A stretch of 64,000 nucleotides of DNA, taken from Comamonas testosteroni (GTDB taxonomy: Bacteria; Pseudomonadota; Gammaproteobacteria; Burkholderiales; Burkholderiaceae_C). Made by a program: the position numbers and the translations under genes. A model generated the notes under the pieces. The model had not been told where the DNA came from. It saw nothing but the letters and a program-made list of their open reading frames with translations, and did no database searches. Below, in pieces: positions 16,925-25,156 of this stretch. The first letter of the stretch is position 1. Every line of letters begins with the position of its first letter. The stretch is from contig NZ_CP129672.1 of NCBI RefSeq assembly GCF_030505195.1, positions 3,754,501-3,818,500 of the forward strand, in the 5' to 3' direction.

Positions 16925-17947
16925 CTATTGCTGGCGCAGCAGGCGCAGGCTGAGAAGCGCTCCGAGCAGGATGCCGGCAACGGCCGCAAAGCTGGCCAGC
17001 GACAGCGTGGACAGCCCGCTCAGCCCCTGGCCGATGGAGCAGCCTGCGGCCAGCACGCCGCCAACGCCCATCAGCAGGCCGCCACCGGCGCTGGCAGCCA
17101 GGCGGCTGGTGGAGTCAAAGCCTTCCCAGCGCGCCGTGCGGCTGCCAAGGGCTGCGAGAAATGCGCCGGCGAGCACGCCCGCCGTCAGCGCCAGGCCTAT
17201 GCCGGGATCGCGTCCCACGGACAGTTGCAGATAGAGCAGGGTCTCGGCAATCGGCCCGATAAAACTCAGCGAGGTGAGTCTGGCCGGCTCGAACTCATCG
17301 ACCCCGATATGCGCAGTCAGCCACCAGCCGGCAGCCACCAGCAGGCCTATGAGCACCGCACCGGCCCACTGCAAGCGGCTTTGGCGCAGGCCGGGAAGCA
17401 GCAGGGCGTAGGCCAGCAGCAGCAAGGCCAGCCCAAGCGTCAGCAGCCATGCGTTCACGGAAGACAGATAGGCGGGCAAGGTGGCATGAGCCAGCGTGAG
17501 GGGGCTAAGGGCCTGAAGCCACAGGCGCACAGGCGTCAGCACACCGGTCATGGCCAGTTGCGCGCCCAGCGCCAGAAACACGACGGTGACCAGGCAGCGC
17601 AGATTGCCCCCTGCCAGCAGCACCAGAGAGCGTGCTCCGCAGGCGCGGGCCAGCACCATGCCGATGCCGAACAGCCAACCGCCAATCAGCACGCCAGCCA
17701 TGGAAAAGCTGGGCCGCGCAATGGCGGCCTGGCCCAGATCAAGCATTCCAAGAGCCTGCAGCCCCTGCGAGGCCAGCAAGGCCACGGCCACTGCCAGGGC
17801 AAAGGCCTGCAATGCAGGCGCCTGGCCGGGCGCGGCTTCCGCGTCCAGCCCCATTTGCTGGCGCAGCCCGCGCAGCAGACAGAAACGCCCCAGCCGCGCG
17901 GCGACGCCGAAGGCCATGCCCAGCAAAAAAACAGACCACAACAACAT
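16925..17947 (-). CDS. YeeE/YedE-family sulfur-compound transporter
   Basis: Inner membrane protein of 340 residues with about nine hydrophobic helices. It has the two half-site cysteine motifs of the family: LARACGARSLVLLAGGNLR in the first half and GVGGVLAAGCSIGQGLSG in the second. E. coli-type YeeE imports thiosulfate, so uptake or shuttling of thiosulfate or another reduced sulfur species is likely here. The start ATG (17947) lies within the first unit of the 204-bp tandem repeat, so its 5' leader is duplicated upstream. The N-terminal five codons are repeat-derived. Confidence 0.85.
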   Translation of the reverse strand: MLLWSVFLLGMAFGVAARLGRFCLLRGLRQQMGLDAEAAPGQAPALQAFALAVAVALLASQGLQALGMLDLGQAAIARPSFSMAGVLIGGWLFGIGMVLARACGARSLVLLAGGNLRCLVTVVFLALGAQLAMTGVLTPVRLWLQALSPLTLAHATLPAYLSSVNAWLLTLGLALLLLAYALLLPGLRQSRLQWAGAVLIGLLVAAGWWLTAHIGVDEFEPARLTSLSFIGPIAETLLYLQLSVGRDPGIGLALTAGVLAGAFLAALGSRTARWEGFDSTSRLAASAGGGLLMGVGGVLAAGCSIGQGLSGLSTLSLASFAAVAGILLGALLSLRLLRQQ

Positions 17948-18531
17948 ATCGATGACTCAAGCAAGGCAAGCGGCAGCGCCGCCTTGAAATACGGCTGCTG
18001 CCGGCTTGGGACGCGCTGGGGAGGGCGACCAGGCAAGGGCCGCCCCGCAGCAAAGCCGGCGTCCCCCTTCCCGCAAGCGAAGCGCCACGAGAGAAGGGGG
18101 AAGGCGCGTCAGCGCCTCAGGGCTGGCAAACAAACAGACCACAACAACATATCAGTCGTTCAATAAAGGAGAGGAGGGCTGGTGGCAGAGATTCGCACCA
18201 GACGCATGAAGCGTGAGCCTTCGCTCGGGCTGGCGAGCAAGGGCCGCCCCGCAGCAAAGCCGGCGTCCCCCTTCCCGCAAGCGAAGCGCCACGAGAGAAG
18301 GGGGAAGGCGCGTCAGCGCCTCAGGGCTGGCAAACAAACAGACCACAACAGCATATCAGTCGTTCAATAAAGCAGATGAGGGCGGGTGGCAGAGATTGGC
18401 ACCAGACGCATGAAGCGTGAGCCTTCGCTCGGGCTGGCGAGCAAGGGCCGCCCCGCAGCAAAGCCGGCGTCCCCCTTCCCGCAAGCGAAGCGCTACGAGA
18501 GAAGGGGGAAGGCGCGTCAGCGCCTCAGGGG
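17932..18531 (-). repeat. 204-bp tandem repeat (about 2.5-3 units) carrying dispersed-element copies 4-6
   Basis: CAGACCACAACAACATATC recurs at 17932, 18135 and (one change) 18339, and GCAAGGGCCGCCCCGCAGCA recurs at 18033, 18237 and 18441, giving a 204-bp period. Units 2 and 3 are almost identical, while unit 1 differs over about 17952-18032. Each unit includes the 5' end of the YeeE-type gene (ATG and four codons) and one complete dispersed element (18033-18120, 18237-18324, 18441-18531). It fills the gap between fccB and the YeeE-type gene (595 bp, no other gene). Confidence 0.9.
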
Positions 18532-18542
18532 GAAGCCTCTAT

Positions 18543-19820
18543 TCACCCACCCCAGATATCCGCGCTGATGGACTTGTACCAGGCTGCGCCGTAGTCGGCC
18601 TCGGCCTTGCGGAAGGCGGTATCGCCGTTCATGGGGCTCACGCCGCCGGAGTCGGGCACCTCGATCAGCTTGCCCGCCGCCGAGCGGTAGACGCCGGCCA
18701 CGGAGATGCCGTAGTCGGTGCCGATCAGGCTGTAGCAGGTGTTGGCAAAGGCCGCCGCAGGCAGGGGGCTGCCGCTCAGTTCGGCGGCAATCGCGGCAGC
18801 GGCCACCTTGCCTTGCGTATTGGCGGCAAAGCCCGACTTGGGCATGGGCGCGGCAATCGTGGCGTCGCCCAGCACATAGACATGCTGGAGCTGGGTGGAT
18901 TCAAAGGATTCTGGCTTGACGGGCACCCAGCCGCTGGCGTTGGTCACGCCGGCGCGGTCGGCGATAAAGCCGGCCTTCTGGGGCGGGATGACGTTGAGCA
19001 CATCGGCCTTGTGTTTGGTGCCGAATGCGGTTTCCACTTCCAGGTTCTTGGCATCCACGCGCGTGACCTTGCCGTCATCGGCCTGCTTGACCCATTCGAT
19101 CATGTCGCCGTAGAGTGCCTTCCAGCCCTGAATGAACAGACCTTGTTTGGAGAAGGCATCCTTGTCGTCCAGCAGCAGAATCTTGGACTTCGGCTTGTGC
19201 TGCTTGAGGTAGTGGGCCACCATGGCTGCGCGCTCGTAGGGGCCGGGCGGGCAGCGGAAGGGGTTGGCAGGAATGACCATCACGAACTTGCCGCCATCGG
19301 GCATGGCTTGGAGCTGCTTCTTGAGCAACTGGGTCTGCGCTCCGGCCTTCCAGGCATGGGGGGCGAGCTGCGCGGCCGCCTCGTCATAGCCCTCCAGTGC
19401 ATTCCAGCGCATGTCGATGCCGGGCGAGAGCACCAGCTTGTCATAGCTCAGCGCCTGACCGTTGGACAGCAGCACGCGCCTGGAGTCGCTCAGGACCTGG
19501 TCGGCCCGTGCGTGGACCACGTTCACGCCGGCCTTGCGCAGACCGCCGTAGTCGTGGCCAATGCTGTCCCAGCTGCGCAGGCCGGCCAGGTACAGATTGG
19601 AGAAGGGGCAGGTATAGAAGCGCTCGGCCGGCTCCACCAGCGTGACCTGGATATGCGGCGCGAACTGGCGCAGATAGCGCGCGGCCGTGGCTCCGCCAAA
19701 GCCGCCGCCGATCACGACCACATGGGCCGAGGCTGCCTTGGCCTGCACGATGGCGGGCATGGCGAAGCTGGCTGCTCCGGCGGCGGCACCGCCGAGAATT
19801 TGACGACGATTGATCTGCAT
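18543..19820 (-). CDS. fccB: Sulfide dehydrogenase flavoprotein (flavocytochrome c, FccB/SoxF type)
   Basis: Oxidises sulfide to sulfur in the periplasm and passes electrons to the cytochrome subunit. The 425-residue product has a Tat leader (NRRQILGGAAAGAASFAMPA), the FAD fold VVIGGGFGGATAARYL, the covalent-FAD cysteine in RFYTCPFSNLYLAG, a CPPGPYERAAM segment and a late Cys in FANTCYSLIG for the redox disulfide. Its ATG directly abuts the stop of the cytochrome gene (TAAATG), so the two subunits are co-translated. It is full length. Confidence 0.93.
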   Translation of the reverse strand: MQINRRQILGGAAAGAASFAMPAIVQAKAASAHVVVIGGGFGGATAARYLRQFAPHIQVTLVEPAERFYTCPFSNLYLAGLRSWDSIGHDYGGLRKAGVNVVHARADQVLSDSRRVLLSNGQALSYDKLVLSPGIDMRWNALEGYDEAAAQLAPHAWKAGAQTQLLKKQLQAMPDGGKFVMVIPANPFRCPPGPYERAAMVAHYLKQHKPKSKILLLDDKDAFSKQGLFIQGWKALYGDMIEWVKQADDGKVTRVDAKNLEVETAFGTKHKADVLNVIPPQKAGFIADRAGVTNASGWVPVKPESFESTQLQHVYVLGDATIAAPMPKSGFAANTQGKVAAAAIAAELSGSPLPAAAFANTCYSLIGTDYGISVAGVYRSAAGKLIEVPDSGGVSPMNGDTAFRKAEADYGAAWYKSISADIWGG

Positions 19821-20165
19821 TTACGGGCCCTTCTTGCTGAACCACTGGGCCAGCGCTTTGAGTTGCTCATCGTCGTAGCCCTTGGCCAGACGGGTCATGA
19901 CGGTGGCGTCCTTGGCGGTGCCGGCCTTGAAGGCCTGCAGGCGCTGCAGCAGATGGGCCTCAGGCAGGCCGCGCAGCTGGGGAATGACGCCCGTGGAGCG
20001 GCCGTCCGGGCCGTGGCAGTTGGCGCAGCTGGCGGCCAGCACGGCCACATCCTGCACACGCAAGGAGGTGGCGGCAGCGCTGGCCAGGCCGGGCAGCGGC
20101 GCTGCCAGGGCAAAAGCCAGCCATAGCGCAGAGCGCGCTGAAGTGAGCAAGGGGTTCGATCGCAT
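19821..20165 (-). CDS. Class I cytochrome c, electron-accepting subunit of FCSD
   Basis: The 114-residue product has a signal peptide (about 1-31) and one haem site CANCH (Cys47, Cys50, His51). A distal Met is likely within DATVMTRLAKGY. It is about the length of a single-haem FccA/SoxE-type subunit. GGGAGG lies 7 nt before the ATG at 20165; an upstream frame extension (MGTTGGP) has no RBS. It is the first gene of the minus-strand sulfur operon. Confidence 0.9.
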   Translation of the reverse strand: MRSNPLLTSARSALWLAFALAAPLPGLASAAATSLRVQDVAVLAASCANCHGPDGRSTGVIPQLRGLPEAHLLQRLQAFKAGTAKDATVMTRLAKGYDDEQLKALAQWFSKKGP

Positions 20166-20306
20166 GGGGCCTCCCGTTGTCCCCACGCAAGGCCGCGCGG
20201 GGGATTTATGACTTCAATGCCTGAATGTGCGCGGCCTTTGTTATGTGTGGCGAATGTCGAGCATTCTTCTGGGCAGGGGCGGAGCAGGCAGAGCTGATGG
20301 AGTCGG

Positions 20307-20334
20307 ATTCTAGAAAGTGGACCGGTCCTGACAA
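20307..20334 (-). promoter_or_regulatory. Putative sigma70 promoter with internal palindrome
   Basis: On the minus strand TTGTCA (-35, 20329-20334), a 16-bp spacer and TAGAAT (-10, 20307-20312) match the sigma70 consensus well. The spacer holds the palindrome GGACCGGTCC (20319-20328), a likely repressor site. A leader of about 135 nt to the cytochrome start follows. Confidence 0.6.
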
Positions 20335-20420
20335 GCTCAATATCCCGGTGGTGTAACAGGAAGTTATTGGTTATTTAGTTATGCGCTGCGCTTGTGCTTG
20401 CGGGGCGCGCCAGGGCATGA

Positions 20421-20455
20421 AAAAACCGTATTGTGCTATCTAATGTGTAGCACAA
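20421..20455 (-). terminator. Terminator of the small lipoprotein gene
   Basis: Stem TTGTGCTA / TAGCACAA (20431-20438, 20448-20455), followed on the minus strand by TACGGTTTTTTC. The remaining part of the 323-bp gap 20166-20488 holds the sulfur-operon promoter and nothing else I recognise. Confidence 0.8.
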
Positions 20456-20488
20456 GGCGTTTTTCCGTGAACCGATGCGGGCGGTTCG

Positions 20489-20830
20489 TCAGTATTGCGG
20501 CGGCAGCCCGTCAGAGGGCGCGGCAGGTGTGGGGCTGGCGGTCGTTGCCGGCATTTCTGCCGCTGCAGCAGCGGTGGCCGACGGATCGCGGTAGCGAATA
20601 TTCACGCCGCTGGTATCGGGCGGGGCCTCATCCATCAAGGCATCAGCGGCCTTGCCCACGCCCTTGCCCACGATCTTGGCCGTGCCAATGGCGGCATCGG
20701 CGGCCAGGCCCACGGCCCCGGCCGTCACGCTGATGGCGGTGCCGGTGACGGCGATCACGGTGCAGCCCGAGAGCGCCAGGCTGAAGCATAAAGCCCCCAG
20801 GGCCGGGAAGCGCGGGGGCTTGCGGAGCAT
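20489..20830 (-). CDS. Small lipoprotein with glycine/alanine-rich core
   Basis: The 113-residue product has a lipoprotein signal with lipobox LALSGC (Cys22), then TVIAVTGTAISVTAGAVGLAADAAIGTAKIVGKGVG. That repetitive Ala/Gly/Val stretch is typical of small betaproteobacterial envelope lipoproteins. The tail is Pro/Ala-rich. No enzymatic motif is present. The start at 20830 fits the signal peptide; upstream sequence in frame comes from the dispersed repeat. It lies downstream of metG, with the repeat between. Function unknown. Confidence 0.75.
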   Translation of the reverse strand: MLRKPPRFPALGALCFSLALSGCTVIAVTGTAISVTAGAVGLAADAAIGTAKIVGKGVGKAADALMDEAPPDTSGVNIRYRDPSATAAAAAEMPATTASPTPAAPSDGLPPQY

Positions 20831-20862
20831 GCAAAGGGCAGAGCTCAGCTCGGGGGCTGCGA

Positions 20863-20945
20863 GCAAGGGCCTAAGGCGGCCCCGCCGCCCCGCCGCGAGG
20901 CTGTCGTCCCCCCGGGGGGAAGGCGCCGAAGGCGACTCAGGGGGG
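20863..20945 (-). repeat. Dispersed stop-proximal element, copy 7
   Basis: It lies between metG and the lipoprotein gene, beginning 13-14 nt after the metG stop. Central perfect palindrome CCCCCCGGGGGG (20908-20919), then CCGAAGGCGACTCAGGGGGG (minus-strand orientation as in the other copies). Confidence 0.8.
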
Positions 20946-20958
20946 ATCATAGGTGGGA

Positions 20959-23106
20959 TCAATGAATCCGCATGCCGGGCATGGCGCCGGGGAAGGGCTC
21001 CAGCACATAGATGCCGGGATGGGCCTTCTCGTCGGCGTGGCTGGCGGCCAGCACCATGCCTTCGGACAGGCCGAACTTCATCTTGCGCGGTGCCAGATTG
21101 GCGACCATCACCGTCAGCTTGCCCTGCAGCTGCTCAGGCTGGTACATGCTGCTGATGCCGCTGAACACATTGCGGGTCCTGGGCTGGCCGTTGTCGTCCT
21201 TCTCGCCCACGTCCAGCGTCAGCTGCAGCAGCTTGGTCGAGCCTTCGACTGACTTGCATTCCAGAATCCTGGCGATGCGCAGATCGACCTTGGCAAAGTC
21301 GTCGATGCTGATGGTCTCGGCCAGCGGCTCGCCACCGGGGGCGTTGGGGTCGATCACGGGCTCGGCCTTCTTGGCAGCCTTCTTCTCGGCCTTGGCGGGT
21401 TCGGCGGCAGGGGCTGCCTGACCGGCGGGTGCTTCAAACAGGGCTTCGAGCTGCTTGGGATCGACGCGTTGCATCAGATGCTGGTAGACGCCGATCTGGT
21501 GGCCTGCGCCCAGGGGCTTGACCACGTCGGCAAAGCTCTCGGGGGGCACGATGAGGAAGTTGGCGACTTCTGCGGCCACGCCGGGCAGGATGGGGCCCAG
21601 GTAGATGGTCAGGATGCGGAAGGCTTCGATGCAGGTCGTGCACACATCGTGCAGGCGGGCATCCATGCCTTCCTTCTTGGCCAGCTCCCAGGGCTTGTTG
21701 GCGTCCACATAGCTGTTGACCTTGTCGCACAGCAGCATGATCTCGCGTGCGGCGCGGGCGCTGTCGCGGGCCTCGTAGGCGGCGACGATGGCGGCTTGCT
21801 GCTCGCGCAGCGCGGCCAGAAGGGTCTGGCCGTCTTCGCTGACCTGACCCAGCCTGCCGTCAAAGCGCTTGCTGATGAAGCCCGCGGCGCGCGAAGCGAT
21901 GTTCACGTACTTGCCGATCAGGTCGGAGTTGACGCGCAGCATGAAGTCTTCGGGATTGAAGTCGATGTCCTCGTTCTTGCCGTTGAGCTTGGCGCCCAGG
22001 TAGTAGCGCAGCCACTCGGGGTTCATCTTGAGCGACAGGTACTTGAGCGGGTCGAGGCCGGTGCCGCGGCTCTTGCTCATCTTCTCGCCGTTGTTCACGG
22101 TCATGAAGCCGTGCACGCAGATCCTGGTCGGCGTCTTGCGGCCGCTGAACTTGAGCATCGCAGGCCAGAACAGCGTGTGGAAGGTGATGATGTCCTTGCC
22201 GATGAAGTGGTACTGCTCCAGAGCGGGGTCGGCCATATAGGCCTCGTAGTCCTCGCCGCGCTTGTTGAGCAGTTCCTTGAGCGATGCCAGATAGCCCACG
22301 GGCGCATCCAGCCAGACATAGAAGTACTTGCCCGGAGCGTCGGGAATCTCGATGCCGAAATAAGGCGCGTCGCGGCTGATGTCCCAGTCGTCCAGGCCTT
22401 CGCAGGTCGAGCCGTCGGGGTTGGTGCGCACGCCGAACCATTCCTTGATCTTGGCCGCCACTTCGGGCTGCACATGCTTGCCGTTCTGCGTCCACTCGGT
22501 CAGGAACTCCACGGCGCGAGGGTCCGAGAGCTTGAAGAAGAAATGCTCGGACGACTTCATCACCGGCGTGGCACCCGACAGGGCCGAGAACGGGTTGATG
22601 AGGTCGGTGGGCGCGTAGACCGAGCTGCAGACTTCGCAGTTGTCGCCGTACTGGTCCTTGGCGTGGCAGCGCGGGCATTCGCCCTTGATGAAGCGGTCGG
22701 GCAGGAACATGTTCTTCTCGGGGTCGAAGAACTGCTCGATGGTGCGGGTTTCGATGAAGCCGGCCTTCTTCAGGTCCAGATAGATCTGCTTGGACAACTC
22801 GTGGTTTTCGGCGCTGTCGGTGTTGCTCCAGTTGTCGAAGGCAATGTGGAAGCCGTCGAGGTACTGCTTGCGGCCGGCGGCGATGTCGGCCACGAACTGC
22901 TGGGGCGTCTTGCCGGCCTTTTCGGCGGCAATCATGATGGGCGCGCCGTGGGCGTCGTCGGCGCCCACGAAGTTGACCGCATTGCCCTGCATTCGCTGCG
23001 CACGCACCCAGGTGTCGGCCTGGATGTATTCCATGATGTGGCCGATATGGAAGTTGCCGTTGGCGTACGGCAGGGCGGTGGTGACGAATAGTTTGCGTGC
23101 GGTCAT
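20959..23106 (-). CDS. metG: Methionyl-tRNA synthetase
   Basis: Charges tRNA-Met. The 715-residue product has the class I HIGH motif ([10 protein letters not shown]), a zinc knuckle ([17 protein letters not shown]) and the KMSKS loop ([10 protein letters not shown]). A C-terminal OB-fold tRNA-binding domain ([15 protein letters not shown] ... [11 protein letters not shown]) is joined through an Ala/Lys-rich linker. The length is that of the dimeric type. It is a stand-alone gene on minus. Confidence 0.97.
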   Translation of the reverse strand: MTARKLFVTTALPYANGNFHIGHIMEYIQADTWVRAQRMQGNAVNFVGADDAHGAPIMIAAEKAGKTPQQFVADIAAGRKQYLDGFHIAFDNWSNTDSAENHELSKQIYLDLKKAGFIETRTIEQFFDPEKNMFLPDRFIKGECPRCHAKDQYGDNCEVCSSVYAPTDLINPFSALSGATPVMKSSEHFFFKLSDPRAVEFLTEWTQNGKHVQPEVAAKIKEWFGVRTNPDGSTCEGLDDWDISRDAPYFGIEIPDAPGKYFYVWLDAPVGYLASLKELLNKRGEDYEAYMADPALEQYHFIGKDIITFHTLFWPAMLKFSGRKTPTRICVHGFMTVNNGEKMSKSRGTGLDPLKYLSLKMNPEWLRYYLGAKLNGKNEDIDFNPEDFMLRVNSDLIGKYVNIASRAAGFISKRFDGRLGQVSEDGQTLLAALREQQAAIVAAYEARDSARAAREIMLLCDKVNSYVDANKPWELAKKEGMDARLHDVCTTCIEAFRILTIYLGPILPGVAAEVANFLIVPPESFADVVKPLGAGHQIGVYQHLMQRVDPKQLEALFEAPAGQAAPAAEPAKAEKKAAKKAEPVIDPNAPGGEPLAETISIDDFAKVDLRIARILECKSVEGSTKLLQLTLDVGEKDDNGQPRTRNVFSGISSMYQPEQLQGKLTVMVANLAPRKMKFGLSEGMVLAASHADEKAHPGIYVLEPFPGAMPGMRIH

Positions 23107-23224
23107 GAGGGAACAGCTTTCACAGAGAACCCGTCATTCTAGAAGGGCTTGGCTCCAGGCTGCGGGCGCGGGTTTTGCGGCAGCGCCCGCCGAGATCGTT
23201 CGGCAACGATGGTTGCTTTGTTTT

Positions 23225-23335
23225 TTGTAGCTAGTTGCGCAGTCTATATATTGTTTTCAGTATGAAAACAATGTTAATTGTATATATGTAAAGCGTTAGT
23301 AGCTCCTGAATTGGAAGCTATAGCCGAGTCTGCGC
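23225..23335. other. AT-rich intergenic island with a 9-bp hairpin
   Basis: About 110 bp much lower in GC than its surroundings. It contains ATTGTTTTC-AGTAT-GAAAACAAT (23250-23272) and flanking TATATA runs, plus TTTGTAGCTAGTTGCGC and GTTAGTAGCTCCTGAATTGG segments that resemble short repeats common in this family. It is downstream of the GGDEF gene and upstream of metG, so it may serve as terminator and promoter region. Confidence 0.5.
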
Positions 23336-25081
23336 TCAGCCGACCGAAGGCTTCTTGTTGCGATACATGTCCTGGTCGGCCACCTTGAGCAGGCTTTGTG
23401 CATCCTGGGCATCTCTGGGATAGAGCGCCTGCCCCACGGATGCGCCCACGGTCACGGCTTCGCCCTCGGGAATGCCTTGCAGCGTGCTCAGCGGCTGTTG
23501 CAGCGCATGCTCTATCTTCAGGCGCACGGCCTGAACCTGATCCTCGTCGCTGACGCCGCGCAGGATGAGGATGAACTCGTCACCGCCCAGGCGGGCAACG
23601 ACATCGTCGGGGCGCAGCAGATTGCGCAGGCGCAGGCTGATCTCGGCCAGTGCCAGATCGCCGTTGTCATGGCCCCAGCGGTCATTGAGCGGCTTGAAGC
23701 GGTCCAGGTCCACAAACAGCAGGGCAAATGGGGCGGCCATGCTCTGGCCGGGCAGGGGGCGGGTGAGTGTGGTCAGAATATGCTGCAGTGCGCTGCGGTT
23801 GCTGGCTCCGGTCAGTGGATCGGTAAACAGGCTGTGGCGCATGCGGTGGAAATTGTGGGCCAGCTCGCCAATTTCATCGCGGCGCTGCACTTCGATCGGC
23901 GTGTCTATTTCGCCCTGACCCACGCTGCGTACGGCGCGGGTCAGCGAACGCATATCGTTGGCCACGGCGCCGAAGATGCGGGTGCCGATGACGACGGCCA
24001 CGACCAGGGCCAGCAAGCCCAGGCTGCCCACCAGGGCCATATGGCGGTAGACGCCGGCCAGCATGTCCTTGTGCGGTACGGCCACCACGGCCATCCAGTC
24101 CTGACCGGCTCCATTGCTCAGACGCCGGTAGGCAATGCGAATAGGGTTGTGCCTGTCATCTTCGAGCAGCGCCGTGCCGAGGGCGTCGCTGGACAGCGAG
24201 GACTGGAAGGCACCCTGGATTTTGTCGTACACCGCCTGAATCAGCGGGTCCTGGCTGTTGGTGGCGGTCATGCGCTCCAGCTTGCCGTCTTCGCGCCGGT
24301 GGATGTTGGGCATGCCGGTGGCGGCGATCAGGGAGCCGTCGGCCTCGATGATGAAGGCGCGGCCGTGTTCGCTCAGGTGCAGCTGGTTGACGAATTCGTT
24401 GAGCGCGTGCAGCGAAATATCAGTGGCAACCACACCCTCGAGACTGCCCTTGCTGGAGAGAATGCGGCGTGCGCGCGTGAGCACCAGGTCCTTGGCGCTG
24501 AAGTCGATATAGGCAGGAGTCCAGATCACATCGGCCGACTGCGCAGCAAGCTTGAACCAGGGGCGCTGGCGCGGCTCGAACAGATTGGTTTCGGTGGATT
24601 CGTAGATCGGCTTGGAATGCATGCCGGCGACCTTGAAGTAGCTGCGGTGCTCCCCGGGCTGAGTCTTGAGGCGCAGCTGGCCCAGTTCTGGGGCCACTCG
24701 CTTCAGCGCAATGCCCTGGCCCGCGATATTGGCGTAGTACACATAGTCATTGGGCTGGGTATGCAGCGAGGTCGCCACCCACAGCCGGGAGATCAGGTCG
24801 GGAATATGTTCGCGGATATCGGCAGCTACGGGCTGGCCGCTGGGGAACGCAGCTTCCAGCACGGCGCTGGAGGGGGACAGGTGGCGATCCACGATCAGCG
24901 CGATACGCTCGGCTTTCTCTTCCATCACCTGCCCGGACAAGGCGGACACCGTGTTGCTGCCGGTCCAGTACCAGAGCATGCCCAGGGCCGATGTCAGCAG
25001 CGCAATCAGGGCAACAAAAGGCAGGATCAGCGAAAGCTTGAGCGATTTGGAAGCGCGGATGGGCTGTGGGGATGGAGTCAC
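23336..25081 (-). CDS. Membrane diguanylate cyclase with Cache sensor and HAMP
   Basis: Makes cyclic di-GMP in response to an external ligand. From the GTG at 25081 the product has 581 residues: TM1 (about 16-38), a large periplasmic dCache-like domain (about 45-330, with HRSYFKVAGMHSKP and RPWFKLAAQSADVIWTPAY), TM2 (about 338-360), HAMP (about 361-413) and a GGDEF domain. The active site LGGDEF is intact (about 498) and an inhibitory I-site RPDD lies five residues before it. A TTG at 25117 would add 12 residues. It is a single gene, and the ligand is unknown. Confidence 0.9.
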   Translation of the reverse strand: MTPSPQPIRASKSLKLSLILPFVALIALLTSALGMLWYWTGSNTVSALSGQVMEEKAERIALIVDRHLSPSSAVLEAAFPSGQPVAADIREHIPDLISRLWVATSLHTQPNDYVYYANIAGQGIALKRVAPELGQLRLKTQPGEHRSYFKVAGMHSKPIYESTETNLFEPRQRPWFKLAAQSADVIWTPAYIDFSAKDLVLTRARRILSSKGSLEGVVATDISLHALNEFVNQLHLSEHGRAFIIEADGSLIAATGMPNIHRREDGKLERMTATNSQDPLIQAVYDKIQGAFQSSLSSDALGTALLEDDRHNPIRIAYRRLSNGAGQDWMAVVAVPHKDMLAGVYRHMALVGSLGLLALVVAVVIGTRIFGAVANDMRSLTRAVRSVGQGEIDTPIEVQRRDEIGELAHNFHRMRHSLFTDPLTGASNRSALQHILTTLTRPLPGQSMAAPFALLFVDLDRFKPLNDRWGHDNGDLALAEISLRLRNLLRPDDVVARLGGDEFILILRGVSDEDQVQAVRLKIEHALQQPLSTLQGIPEGEAVTVGASVGQALYPRDAQDAQSLLKVADQDMYRNKKPSVG

Positions 25082-25156
25082 TAGGCGGCTGTCGCAAAGA
25101 TGATGAAGATCGTGCAAAGTGTCTCACGCATCATTTGCCGGCCTTCTTTCGCATCA

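Noticed and set aside
16901..18166. 421-residue Gln/Ala-rich plus-strand open frame
   Set aside because: It is the antisense shadow of the YeeE-type gene and the repeat; low-complexity composition and no RBS.
17932..18531. Repeat array that might be taken for a CRISPR
   Set aside because: Units are 204 bp with almost no unique spacer, only two to three copies, and no cas genes nearby.
18417..20126. 569-residue plus-strand open frame
   Set aside because: It runs antisense to fccB and the cytochrome gene, which have clear motifs on minus; high GC produces long empty frames.
21469..23091. 540-residue plus-strand open frame opposite metG
   Set aside because: MetG has all class I synthetase motifs; the opposite frame shows only His/Ala/Val-rich antisense composition.
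23396..25084. 562-residue plus-strand open frame opposite the GGDEF gene
   Set aside because: The minus frame has complete Cache, HAMP and GGDEF domains, so the plus frame is a shadow.
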